Source of the DNA: an uncultured Alteromonadaceae bacterium
Lineage (GTDB): Bacteria; Pseudomonadota; Gammaproteobacteria; Enterobacterales; Alteromonadaceae
Direction: 5' to 3'
Length of the DNA stretch: 64,000 nt
NCBI GenBank assembly: GCA_947501935.1
Contig: CANMXU010000022.1
Span: 22,327 to 86,326 of the forward strand
The stretch's first letter is position 1. Each line of letters starts with the position of its first letter. The position numbers and the translations under genes were made by a program. Shown in pieces: positions 54,884 through 63,923 of the stretch. Under the pieces are notes generated by a model. It saw nothing but the letters and a program-made list of their open reading frames with translations. It was not told the DNA's origin and did not search any database.

Positions 54884-55345
54884 AAAACTCACTTTTTTTT
54901 AATGTATTTATTCGAATAAAACATACTCTTAAGTATTAAAGTAATATAAATATGAATTTATTTTACGGTTTTTAGTTATTGATTTGTTTTATATATCGAG
55001 AGACGTTACTAAAGACATTCATTAGTAATGGTTCGATAGAAAACAATATGCAGTTGTTATGGTGAAATTGGTCATGCACTCATTATTGTATTGGCAGCCC
55101 TATCTGCTGGATGCAGTGACATGATTTTTCTTGGTTATATAAAGTTCCGTGGATTAACTTTTAACCGTTAAATTTTGCCAATATTGTTCATGGATGACGA
55201 ATATATTCAAGTACCGTTCATACTGAATATATTCACTCAATAGCTATCGTTTCAATTACTATGCTTCCTCACTCTAGTAACGCCTCTCACCTATAAATGA
55301 GCTCATTAAAATGAGCATACAATATTATAAGAGCAGGGGAATACT
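54884..55345. other. Long leader between the two receptor genes
   Basis: 462 bases. Promoter site 2 lies near the 5' end, which would leave a ~350-nt untranslated leader before GTG 55346. The leader holds two copies of the palindrome GAATATATTC (55199-55208, 55225-55234) and AATGAGCTCATT (55296-55307). No gene is supported. Confidence 0.6.
54962..54992 (+). promoter_or_regulatory. ECF-type promoter motif, site 2 (second receptor)
   Basis: TTTACGG (54962-54968), TTTTT and 10 nt, then TTGTTTTAT (54984-54992). One mismatch from site 1 in the second block, same spacing. Confidence 0.8.
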
Positions 55346-58300
55346 GTGAAACAAATTAAAACTACACTCAACAAAAAGCTTAATAAAACATTACTGGCTA
55401 CTGCCATTGGCATGAGCCTAGCTGCTAGCGTTAACTTTGCTTATGCAGAAGAAGCAAAAGCGGCAGCTGCTGATGAAGAAATTGAAGTGATTCAAGTAAC
55501 TGGCATTAAAGGAAGTTTGATGCAGTCAATGAACAACAAACGTTTCTCTAACGATATTGTTGATACTATTTCAGCAGAAGATATTGGTAAGTTTCCAGAT
55601 GCAAACATTGCCGAGTCGCTACAACGTGTTACCGGTATTTCAATTGACCGTGAAGGTGGTGAAGGTCAGTCAATTACTATTCGTGGTTTAGGGCCAAGCT
55701 TTAACACCGTACTTTTTAATGGGCGTATGGTCGCCACTGATACCGACAACCGTTCATTTAGCTTAGATACTTTAGCTTCTGAAACGATTAAATCTGTTGA
55801 TGTTTATAAATCAGGTAATGCAACAATTACTGAAGGTGGTATTGGTGGTACGGTTGATATTACTACTGCCAAACCTTTTGATAAAGAAGGCTTTCGCGCA
55901 GCAGGTTCTGTTAAAGCTTTACATACAGACTCAAGTGGTAAAACTGAACCACAATTTTCATTTTTAGCGAGCAATACTTTTTTAGATGATCGCTTAGGCG
56001 TTTTAGGCTCAGTTAACTTTTCAGAGCGTACACAAGTAAACCGTAAAATTCATGGTTTTAGAAACGTTGCACCTTCTGTTGTGCTAGATGAAAACTGGGG
56101 CTGGCCATCTTCAGGCAGTGATGGCGGTGAAAGTGATAAACGAAATACCCGCATTGGTACTACGCCACAAGGCTTATATCGCAATGTTATGGAAGAAGAG
56201 CGTACTCGCCAAGGCGCTAATTTAGTGGTGCAGTATCAAGCAACTGATAATTTAGTGATCACCGCAGATGCGCTTTATTCTGAGTTTGATGTTATTGGTA
56301 ATGGTAATGAGGTGGGAGTGTGGTTTTGGCATCCACTAGAAGTAGAGTATGACAATGGCTCTGATGGTACTTTTGAAGGTTACGATACCTTAGATTACCC
56401 AACGTTTATTAAACCAAATGGCTGGGAAGTTGGTTCGGTAACTGGCGGCCCAGGTGTGAACCCATTAAATGATGCAATAGCAGCTGCACAAGCTGATTAT
56501 TTAAATTATGGCTCAGCGACTATGCTTCGTCATGGTGGTTCGGCTTACGTGGCATCGGATCAATTAAATAAACGTATTTCTGATACCAAAGTATTTGGTT
56601 TAAATGCTGACTGGCAAATTAATGATGATTTATCTATGGTTGCAGATGTATTTTGGTCAGAAGCTAATCGTGATAATATCAATCGTGCTTTTGTATTTTC
56701 AAAGCTTGATCAAGGCGAGGTCACTTGGCGTTATGATCATAACAGTGAAGACTACCCAACTCTGGAATTTCCCGAAGATTTACAAGTCCCGTCTGAAGAG
56801 AATGATAACGACCATTTTGCCCGTAAAGTGAATAACTTAGGTTATCAATCAGAAGCGGAAAATATCGGTTTAAAGCTAGACTTTAATTGGCAACTTGATG
56901 CAGGTCCATTACAAGAAATTGCTTTTGGTTTTAGCTATGCTGAAAACTCAAAAGATGTAAATAAATACTATGACCCTGCTGAAAAAGAACATGTTTACCA
57001 CAAAAACGCTCAGCCATGCTGTGGTGCTTCGGGTGTACCTGTACCTGATGACCTAATTTCAATTGGTAAATTAGACGGTAATTTTGCTGGTTACTCAGAT
57101 GATATTTATCAATTAACCTCAGATGAAGCATATTTGGCTTGGCTACGCGATCCGGCAACACTTGCTTTAGTTGATGAGAATATGGCAAATATATCTAAAG
57201 CGAATAATAAGCGTAGTGATGGTTTAACGGCTGCACAAGCAATGGCATCGTTAAACAATTTTAACCCATTTTTATCCGATGAGTCTTATTCTGTACAAGA
57301 AGATGTTACTGCTTTATATATTCAAGGTCTTTTTGACTTTGAAGTAGCAGGGATGCCAGTAAATATTGTTGGTGGCTTACGTTATGTTGAAACTGATATT
57401 AGCTCATCAGCTAACTGGTTTCAGCTAGAAGCGGTTACTTATGATGCCGGTGATCCGAATGCAGTGCCAGTTGTACAACCGAGTACATCAACAGTTATTG
57501 CTGATGACACTACTTATGGTAAGAAAAGCAGCAGCTATGATAACTGGTTACCCAACATTATTGCTAATTTAAGCATTACTGATGAGTTAAAGTTACGTGT
57601 TTCTGCCTCAAAAACTTTAACCCGTGCCCAGCTTGACCAAATTTCACCATTTGAAGATTGGAAAGGCGGCCCTGAACTGGTTAATAAAGGTCAAAATCCA
57701 GATTTAGAACCTTACTTGTCAACTAACTATGATATGTCATTAGAGTGGTATTATGATGAAGCGAGCATGGCATCAATTGCTTACTTCAAAAAAGATGTGC
57801 AAGATTGGATCATTCAAGGCACTACCTTAGGTAATCAACTTGATGCTAGTGTTGACGTTCCAGAAGGCAGAGATATTACTTATACTTATACCGCACCAAT
57901 GAATTTAGATACTTCAAAACTTGACGGTATTGAAGTAAATATTATTCATACTTTCGATAGTGGTTTTGGTATTCAAGCTAATGCTACTGTTGTTGACAGT
58001 AAAGGCTCAGCAGCTGATGGCAGCACTTTTGCTTTAGAAGGTGTTAGTGACAGCTATAACTTAATTGGTTTTTATGAAAATGGTCCATTCCAAGCGCGTT
58101 TAGCATACAACGTACGCGATGCCTTTTTACAAAAAGCATTACATGAAGAAACTTTAGAACCAAGAAATGTGGCTGAGTATAAGCAACTTGATGCCAGCGC
58201 CAGTTTTGATATAAACGAAACTGTGACGGTATTCTTTGAAGGCATAAACTTAACAGATGAAGCGACCGAGAAATATGGTCGTAATCAGCAGCAGTTTATT

Positions 58301-58354
58301 TCTTATCAAGAATCTGGCCCACGTTACGCTTTAGGTGTTCGTGCTAAGTTCTAA
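55346..58354 (+). CDS. TonB-dependent receptor, carbohydrate type (TIGR01782-like), no STN domain
   Basis: 1002 aa with a GTG start at 55346, fixed by AGGGGA 5 nt upstream. Signal peptide to about residue 34 (VNFAYAEE). A TonB-box-like IEVIQVTGIKG is followed by the plug (NNKRFSNDIVDTISAEDIGK, SITIRGLGPSFNTVLFNGR) and a large barrel ending RYALGVRAKF. It is a clear paralog of the neighbouring STN receptor in plug and barrel but lacks the signalling domain, so it is probably the uptake channel of the regulon. The substrate is likely a glycan fragment, by family and context. Terminator at 58393. Confidence 0.9.
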   Translation: MKQIKTTLNKKLNKTLLATAIGMSLAASVNFAYAEEAKAAAADEEIEVIQVTGIKGSLMQSMNNKRFSNDIVDTISAEDIGKFPDANIAESLQRVTGISIDREGGEGQSITIRGLGPSFNTVLFNGRMVATDTDNRSFSLDTLASETIKSVDVYKSGNATITEGGIGGTVDITTAKPFDKEGFRAAGSVKALHTDSSGKTEPQFSFLASNTFLDDRLGVLGSVNFSERTQVNRKIHGFRNVAPSVVLDENWGWPSSGSDGGESDKRNTRIGTTPQGLYRNVMEEERTRQGANLVVQYQATDNLVITADALYSEFDVIGNGNEVGVWFWHPLEVEYDNGSDGTFEGYDTLDYPTFIKPNGWEVGSVTGGPGVNPLNDAIAAAQADYLNYGSATMLRHGGSAYVASDQLNKRISDTKVFGLNADWQINDDLSMVADVFWSEANRDNINRAFVFSKLDQGEVTWRYDHNSEDYPTLEFPEDLQVPSEENDNDHFARKVNNLGYQSEAENIGLKLDFNWQLDAGPLQEIAFGFSYAENSKDVNKYYDPAEKEHVYHKNAQPCCGASGVPVPDDLISIGKLDGNFAGYSDDIYQLTSDEAYLAWLRDPATLALVDENMANISKANNKRSDGLTAAQAMASLNNFNPFLSDESYSVQEDVTALYIQGLFDFEVAGMPVNIVGGLRYVETDISSSANWFQLEAVTYDAGDPNAVPVVQPSTSTVIADDTTYGKKSSSYDNWLPNIIANLSITDELKLRVSASKTLTRAQLDQISPFEDWKGGPELVNKGQNPDLEPYLSTNYDMSLEWYYDEASMASIAYFKKDVQDWIIQGTTLGNQLDASVDVPEGRDITYTYTAPMNLDTSKLDGIEVNIIHTFDSGFGIQANATVVDSKGSAADGSTFALEGVSDSYNLIGFYENGPFQARLAYNVRDAFLQKALHEETLEPRNVAEYKQLDASASFDINETVTVFFEGINLTDEATEKYGRNQQQFISYQESGPRYALGVRAKF

Positions 58355-58392
58355 TTGAGCTTTAACTAAGTTATATATAAATTAGAACCACC

Positions 58393-58421
58393 AAGGCCAT
58401 CTTTCAGATGGCCTTTTTTAT
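58393..58421 (+). terminator. Terminator of the second receptor gene
   Basis: AAGGCCATCT (58393-58402), TTC, AGATGGCCTT (58406-58415) and a T run. Confidence 0.92.
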
Positions 58422-58710
58422 TGGTTGATTTTCTATACACATTTCTTGCTAAGCCTTGGTGTTAATAAGTTGCTTAATTTTAACTTTGTTCAAGCTCAGT
58501 ATTACCGACGTTAGAATTATATCAATACAGGAAAATGAGTATCTGTGTAGGATACTAAAATGTTTATTAGTAAAATAAGTGCTGCTGTTAAAGCTTTTTT
58601 ATGCGTAAGAGTGCTTAGTGCTAGTGATTTAGCCAGTTAACTTTAGTTATTGATATAATTAAGGGTGATAGGCTTTAAAAGCTGCTTAACGGCGGAATTT
58701 CGGGCATAAA
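58422..58710. other. Intergenic region with a possible 26-codon ORF
   Basis: Mostly featureless. ATG 58560 to TAA 58640 encodes 26 residues (MFISKISAAVKAFLCVRVLS...) with GTAGGA about 8 nt upstream. This is too little to call a gene. Confidence 0.25.
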
Positions 58711-58740
58711 AAAACCAGTTACACAGTAACTGGTTTTTTT
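58711..58740. terminator. Terminator of nhaD (bidirectional)
   Basis: AAAACCAGTTA (58711-58721), CACAG, TAACTGGTTTT (58727-58737) with A and T runs on either side. Confidence 0.9.
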
Positions 58741-58769
58741 AATACCAAAAGGTCTTTATTACCGCATAC

Positions 58770-60161
58770 TTAGTTCATTAATAAATGTACGTAAATACTA
58801 GCAGCGTAACCGATAGCGATAACTGGTGCCCATTTTAAATGAGCAAAGAAGGTGTAATAACCACGAGCTTGCCCCATTAAAGCAACACCAGCCGCTGAAC
58901 CAATAGATAGCAAGCTACCACCAACACCTGCGGTTAAGGTAACCAACAACCATTGGGTATGATCCATTTCAGGCTGCATAGTTAATACTGCAAACATGAC
59001 CGGGATGTTATCAACGATAGCAGATAAAATACCCACTAAAATATTTGCATTTGTCGCACCTAATTCACCGTACATAAATTCAGATACCATGCCTAAGTAG
59101 CCCATGAAACCTAAACCACCTACCGCTAAAATTACGCCGTAGAAGAAGAATAAAGTATCCCACTCCGCTTTTGCGATTTTGTCGAAAATATCAAAGTCAT
59201 CTTCAATGTTATTACTGGTCGGCATATCTGAATTATCAATAGCAGCATGACCTTTTTTACGTAGGTAATAACCGAAGAATTTAAGATAAGCTAAACCTGT
59301 CATCATGCCAAATACTGGTGGTAAGTGAAGGAAGTTATGGAAAGAAACTGCAGTGACAATGGTTAAAATAAACAAACCAACGATGGTTAAACCACCGAGT
59401 TTAATCGGTGTTGTTTTAGAAGAGTTTGCTGTTGGGTTACCTTTAGGAATGGCAAATTGCATAATAAAGGCAGGAATAATAAAGTTTACCACTGAAGGTA
59501 CAAATAGTGCGAAGAATTCAGTAAATTGTACTATGCCTTTTTGCCAAACCATTAAGGTTGTTATATCACCAAATGGGCTAAAGGCTCCGCCAGCATTTGC
59601 GCCCACAACAATGTTAATACAGCTTAAAGCAATAAACTTAGGCTCATCTTTACCTACGGCTAATACCACAGCACACATAATAAGTGCCGTGGTTAAGTTA
59701 TCGGCGATAGGTGAAATAAAGAAGGCTAAAATGCCGGTTAACCAAAACAGAGATTTATAGCTAAAGCCTTTAACCACTAACCAGTCACGCAAGGCGTCAA
59801 AGACATTACGCTCTAACATCGCGTTAATGTAGGTCATGGCAACAAGTAAGAAGAAGAATAATTCTGCATACTCAAGGAAGTTATGTCTAATGGCTACTTC
59901 TGCGGCATGAGGCATACCTTGTGAGCCATAAAACGCGGCAATTAAAATCCAAATTAGGCCGGCGGCTAAAAGCACTGGTTTAGATTTTCTTAAATGAAGT
60001 TGCTCTTCTAAAATAACTAAGCTGTATGCTAGAACAAAAATCGCAATAGCAGTATAACCAATCCAGTGGCTAGTTAGGTCGATGGCTTGATGTGCTGCAT
60101 CAGAAGCCATGGCAATGCTAGGTACAAGCAATGCCAGCAGAATAAATAAAACTTGTTTCAT
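58770..60161 (-). CDS. nhaD: Na+/H+ antiporter NhaD
   Basis: Inner-membrane sodium/proton antiporter of the NhaD family (ArsB/NhaD superfamily), 463 aa. Like Vibrio NhaD it begins with a signal-peptide-like first segment (MKQVLFILLALLVPSIAMAS), followed by about 11-12 helices. Conserved parts include FFISPIADNLTTALIMC (about 147-163), GANAGGAFSPFGDITTLMVW (about 188-207) and a second NIPVMFAVL/GGSLLSIGSAAGVALMG repeat. GAGAG precedes ATG 60161. Confidence 0.94.
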   Translation of the reverse strand: MKQVLFILLALLVPSIAMASDAAHQAIDLTSHWIGYTAIAIFVLAYSLVILEEQLHLRKSKPVLLAAGLIWILIAAFYGSQGMPHAAEVAIRHNFLEYAELFFFLLVAMTYINAMLERNVFDALRDWLVVKGFSYKSLFWLTGILAFFISPIADNLTTALIMCAVVLAVGKDEPKFIALSCINIVVGANAGGAFSPFGDITTLMVWQKGIVQFTEFFALFVPSVVNFIIPAFIMQFAIPKGNPTANSSKTTPIKLGGLTIVGLFILTIVTAVSFHNFLHLPPVFGMMTGLAYLKFFGYYLRKKGHAAIDNSDMPTSNNIEDDFDIFDKIAKAEWDTLFFFYGVILAVGGLGFMGYLGMVSEFMYGELGATNANILVGILSAIVDNIPVMFAVLTMQPEMDHTQWLLVTLTAGVGGSLLSIGSAAGVALMGQARGYYTFFAHLKWAPVIAIGYAASIYVHLLMN

Positions 60162-60776
60162 GAGACTCTCAGAATAGGGGTGGAAGTATTGTTGTTAAAA
60201 AATTGTTGCCAATTCTACCAAAATAACACCAAATTGATAGTGACAAAGCTTTCGTATTTATTCATTTTTACAAAAAAATTTAAGCTTTAGTTTATTTACA
60301 ATTCTAGCTGGTTAAAAAACACCCAGAACGACCGGTTAAGTTTGATAGCTATTGGTAAGTTCTTAGTGGTACTTGTCTTGGTACCTGAACTCTGGCGCAT
60401 AATGTAATATTTTCTAGAGTTGAATTTATTGAGCTTGATCATCGTTAACGCAATAACGCTATATTACTTTAATTACCGAATGCTGAGCTTAATAATTATT
60501 CACAAATAGTGAATAGCTATTATTTTTTTGTCTGTAAAAATAAACGCTTAGCTGGTGATTAATTTGATAGTAACTAATCACTGGTTATCGGGTTTTATAT
60601 TGAGTAAATTATTTGCCGGAGTTGAAGTTAATAGCTTAACGCTAAAAATGGCTTAACGGTTAATTTGAATCTTGATTAGCTAACTTGGTAAATGGAAAAA
60701 TAAAAAGCCCCGCACTGAGGCGAGGCTTTACCGTTGAGTCGTTAATGCTACTCAAATAAACACTTTTTCTAGCAAA
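60162..60776. other. Intergenic region upstream of nhaD
   Basis: 615 bases without a supported gene. TATTCACAAATAGTGAATA near 60497-60515 is a short inverted repeat. The terminator of the DUF1254 gene is at 60705-60730. I saw no recognisable sodium riboswitch. Confidence 0.45.
60705..60730 (-). terminator. Terminator of the DUF1254/DUF1214 gene
   Basis: AAAGCC-CCGC and GCG-AGGCTTT pair with a small mismatch. On the minus strand the stem ends in a T run. Confidence 0.8.
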
Positions 60777-62153
60777 TTACTGTTTAATAATTTGTGGTAA
60801 TGGGTATTCATTGTCTAATACTGCTTGTACTGGTTCGTATAAACGAATGTGCAAGTAGAAGTCGTCAGCGGGTGCTGGTAACCAGTTACAAGCTTCATCT
60901 TCCGGACGGGTGTGTTGTATACATACTGGCACAGAGCCATCTTTTGCATATTTCAATTCGTCTTTACGGTTTGTTGATACCGAGTAACGGTTAATTTCGT
61001 TATCTACCATGAATAAATCTTTTGCATCGTACATGGTTAATGACCAAAATTCTTTTGCTGGGGCATCAGCAGGCATTGTCATACGATATTTAAATTTACC
61101 AGAAAGCTGTACGCCTTTATCGTCAGTATAACGGTTAGGGTATAAAGCACGCTCAGGTACGTTCAAGCCAGCAGCTCGCATGTTAATGCTGGCGCGGCTT
61201 AAATAATCGTTACCATAACGGCCACCAGCATACATCATTGACCAACCATTGTTGCTTTCACCTAAACTACGACCAGCGTATTGAATGATTTTTTTACCCG
61301 ATTCAATAGCACGTAAAAGACCTTTCTTTTGCGCGGCTGATAAGTTGTTAGCGTTAAACGGTTGTTCTTTGCCAATGCCAATGTATTTGAATTGATCTGT
61401 CATTGGTGCATCCGTTGCTATTGGGTTTTTACGTAATTCTTTATCAATATAGCTAAACCATTCTAAACCTTCTAGTCGTGCCATAGCAGGAATTGCTGTC
61501 TTTGCTTGACCTAATTTAACCACGCCGTGTGGTTGGTTGTATTCAGATAATGGGTAGTTTAAGAAACCATCATGTACTTTTAATGCTGCGTTTAAATCTT
61601 GCTTACCAGCAACGCCGGTCCGTTGAATTAACCATACGTTTGGCGTACGAGATTCAACGACGGCTTTAATACCTTTTGGAACTTCGCCTTGCCAACCTTT
61701 ATTTACCAGCAGGAATTTTGAACCTTCAGTACCCGCGTTAGCTTTGTATAGGTCATCTACTGAGTCAGAGTAACCATCAAGAAGTTGGATAATGAAAAAA
61801 CGGTCATCAGTTCTAGGAATTTCTAGAACCATAGGGCCAGAAAGGTCTAAATCGAAATGGGCTTGAGAATACAAAGTATCGTTATTTACCGTTGGTACAA
61901 TTCTGTCCATAGGTCCGGCTAAGTTTCTGGTTTTCCCCATTTCGTTTAGTGGAGCCATTGCATTATTTAAAGGTATGTCAGTTGCGGTAGACGTTTTTCT
62001 CACTTGGGCTACAGTCAATGGGCCTTGACCATAGATAAAAGCTTGCACACCTAATGTATATGCTAATTCTTCTTCCGCATTGAAGGTATCATTGGCAAAA
62101 GCTGATGCCGCGGTAAAAGCCATCATAGCGCTAGCAATAAGTATTTTCTTCAT
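60777..62153 (-). CDS. Exported DUF1254/DUF1214 domain protein
   Basis: 458 aa with a cleaved signal peptide (MKKILIASAMMAFTAASAFA) and GAGG 7 nt before ATG 62153. The N-terminal DUF1254 domain has GPMDRIVPTVNNDTLYSQAH and VLEIPRTDDRFFIIQLLDGY; the C-terminal DUF1214 domain has EFWSLTMYDAKDLFMVDNEI, NRYSVS and an HIRLYEP end. Its biochemical role is unknown. A LysR regulator gene 188 nt upstream on the same strand may control it. Confidence 0.9.
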   Translation of the reverse strand: MKKILIASAMMAFTAASAFANDTFNAEEELAYTLGVQAFIYGQGPLTVAQVRKTSTATDIPLNNAMAPLNEMGKTRNLAGPMDRIVPTVNNDTLYSQAHFDLDLSGPMVLEIPRTDDRFFIIQLLDGYSDSVDDLYKANAGTEGSKFLLVNKGWQGEVPKGIKAVVESRTPNVWLIQRTGVAGKQDLNAALKVHDGFLNYPLSEYNQPHGVVKLGQAKTAIPAMARLEGLEWFSYIDKELRKNPIATDAPMTDQFKYIGIGKEQPFNANNLSAAQKKGLLRAIESGKKIIQYAGRSLGESNNGWSMMYAGGRYGNDYLSRASINMRAAGLNVPERALYPNRYTDDKGVQLSGKFKYRMTMPADAPAKEFWSLTMYDAKDLFMVDNEINRYSVSTNRKDELKYAKDGSVPVCIQHTRPEDEACNWLPAPADDFYLHIRLYEPVQAVLDNEYPLPQIIKQ

Positions 62154-62341
62154 TTTGTAGCCTCTTTCATTTTGTTGATTAACTTGATTGACTGAAGTTT
62201 AGCAGCCAACTTGAAAGAACAGTATCCAATCATTTTTATAGTGTGTATTAGTATTTTTAATACAAGTGAAGGGTTAAACTTAATGAAATGCTGTTTTTGT
62301 TAAGTGTTTATAAAAATTATTAATTAAGCTGCTGTGTTCGG

Positions 62342-63259
62342 TTACTTTGACTTTTCCATGATTGCTTGGCCCATGATCGCTTGTGCTTGCTGAAAAAGCC
62401 ATTGGGTCATAGGGTCGATGCGGTTACGTTGGTGGGTAAATAATGAGAACGCCCGTTGAGTTGCTTCTTCGGTAAGTTGCTGAGGTAATTCCTCGAAACG
62501 ATAGTTGTCTTTTAAGTGGCTGATATTGTTTTCTGAGATGATCCCTAAATAATCAGTAGTACTGATCATACTAAGCATCATGCTAATGTCGCTGGTTCTA
62601 ACATTAATATGCTTATTTAAGTTCAGCATTTTTATTATTTTCTCACTTCTAGAGCTATTTACATCACCATAAATAATATTTACACATATGGGATAGTCGA
62701 ACATATTTTCTAATTGAAATGCTTTTATGGGATGGTCTTTGCGCATAACCACCACAAACTTGTCGATGCCAATATCTTTTTGCAAAATGGTATTATTGGT
62801 TTCCATAGGTAAATAACTAAAGCCCCAGCATTTAGTTTTTAACTCTAGATCTCTAATGGCATCAAAACCCCAATGGTAGCATTCTACTGTAACATTAGGT
62901 GCTAATGCGGTAAGAGTATTGACCAAAGGCGCAGCTAAGGTACTCATCATTGGCGGTGAAAACAGTAAAGTAATATCGTCTGAAAGGGCACTTATATCCC
63001 AGTCTTTATTATCAATATATAAACTGTCGAGTTTATCTAATATAGGTGGCAGTGTTTCTAAAAGCTGCTGGCAACGAATAGTAGGCTCTAATTGATTTTT
63101 ATCGCGAATGAAAAGCGGATCGTTAAATTGCTCTCGTAACTTTTTTAACATCACACTAATAGCTGGTTGACTTAAGTGTAAACGCTTTGCTGCTAAAATA
63201 GTTTGACGTTCTTCATTTAAAACCACTAACAACCTCAGTAGGTTAAAATCTTTTTTCAT
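62342..63259 (-). CDS. LysR-family transcriptional regulator
   Basis: 305 aa from ATG 63259 (MKKDFNLLRLLVVL; GGCGG 6 nt upstream), preferred to the Met 13 codons earlier because LysR proteins start just before the helix-turn-helix. The winged HTH (about 1-62) reads TILAAKRLHLSQPAISVMLK and FNDPLFIRDKNQLEPT. A periplasmic-binding-like effector domain follows (about 90-290). It most likely acts on the DUF1254 gene downstream or on itself; the ligand is unknown. Confidence 0.92.
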   Translation of the reverse strand: MKKDFNLLRLLVVLNEERQTILAAKRLHLSQPAISVMLKKLREQFNDPLFIRDKNQLEPTIRCQQLLETLPPILDKLDSLYIDNKDWDISALSDDITLLFSPPMMSTLAAPLVNTLTALAPNVTVECYHWGFDAIRDLELKTKCWGFSYLPMETNNTILQKDIGIDKFVVVMRKDHPIKAFQLENMFDYPICVNIIYGDVNSSRSEKIIKMLNLNKHINVRTSDISMMLSMISTTDYLGIISENNISHLKDNYRFEELPQQLTEEATQRAFSLFTHQRNRIDPMTQWLFQQAQAIMGQAIMEKSK

Positions 63260-63511
63260 GATGAACCGCCAGTTATAAAATCGAATATAGTAAACCATTG
63301 CTAGTGTATGCCAGCAGTACTTTAAAATTCTAGCAAAAAAGAAATCTTTTACTTAGCCACCTTTCTTTATAGTTATTAACTCGACGTAACTAACTATTTT
63401 TGACAAACAATAACTTTGTACTATTACTTAATACACTCATTAGCAGCAATGTTAACTGAGCAAAGGATATAACGATATAAAACTAAATAACTCACTAAGG
63501 AAGGAAAAGTT

Positions 63512-63856
63512 ATGAAAAACTTTAGACAATCACATATACAAAAGCTTATACAATTTACTTTAATACTATTAATGACTTGCTCATTTTATACTGCTGCAGA
63601 CTCCCTTGAAAAACCAAGTATTGAGCAACCAATATCAGAACATTTAACGGATGTTCAGGTAAAAAATGTTATTAATATTAATGTCGCGAATGAAAAGCAA
63701 CTTGCTTCGTTAAAAGGTATAGGTAAAAGTAAAGCCAAGGCTATTATCGAATATCGACAAGCTAATGGGCCATTTACTGAAATTAGCCAACTTTTACAAA
63801 TAGAAGGTATTGGTAAAACTATCTTAGAGCGCAATAGCCAGCGTTTATCTATTTAA
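63512..63856 (+). CDS. ComEA-like helix-hairpin-helix exported protein
   Basis: 114 aa with an N-terminal hydrophobic signal (about 12-30, FTLILLMTCSFYTAADS) and a C-terminal tandem helix-hairpin-helix DNA-binding domain (about 50-114: ININVANEKQLASLKGIGKS, and LLQIEGIGKTILERN). This is the ComEA pattern, a periplasmic double-stranded-DNA-binding protein of natural transformation. AAGGAAGG lies upstream of ATG 63512. Confidence 0.9.
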   Translation: MKNFRQSHIQKLIQFTLILLMTCSFYTAADSLEKPSIEQPISEHLTDVQVKNVININVANEKQLASLKGIGKSKAKAIIEYRQANGPFTEISQLLQIEGIGKTILERNSQRLSI

Positions 63857-63881
63857 ATAAAGCATGTAAATAAATGATATA

Positions 63882-63911
63882 AAAAAGGCCAGTCAATTGA
63901 CTGGCCTTTTT
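63882..63911 (+). terminator. Terminator of the comEA-like gene
   Basis: AAAAAGGCCAGTCA pairs with TGACTGGCCTTTTT around a short AT centre; a palindromic bidirectional terminator. Confidence 0.92.
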
Positions 63912-63923
63912 AGTTTAGCTAAT

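Noticed and set aside
55030..55180. Short lipoprotein-like reading (LSAGCSD) in the leader of the second receptor
   Set aside because: No start codon or ribosome binding site in frame, a stop just upstream, and no recognisable continuation.
51725..58354. The two receptors as siderophore receptors of a Fec-type iron system
   Set aside because: Plug and barrel motifs are of the carbohydrate-associated TIGR01782 type, the coregulated genes are beta-helix/CBM-like exoproteins, and no Fur-box-like sequence was noticed.
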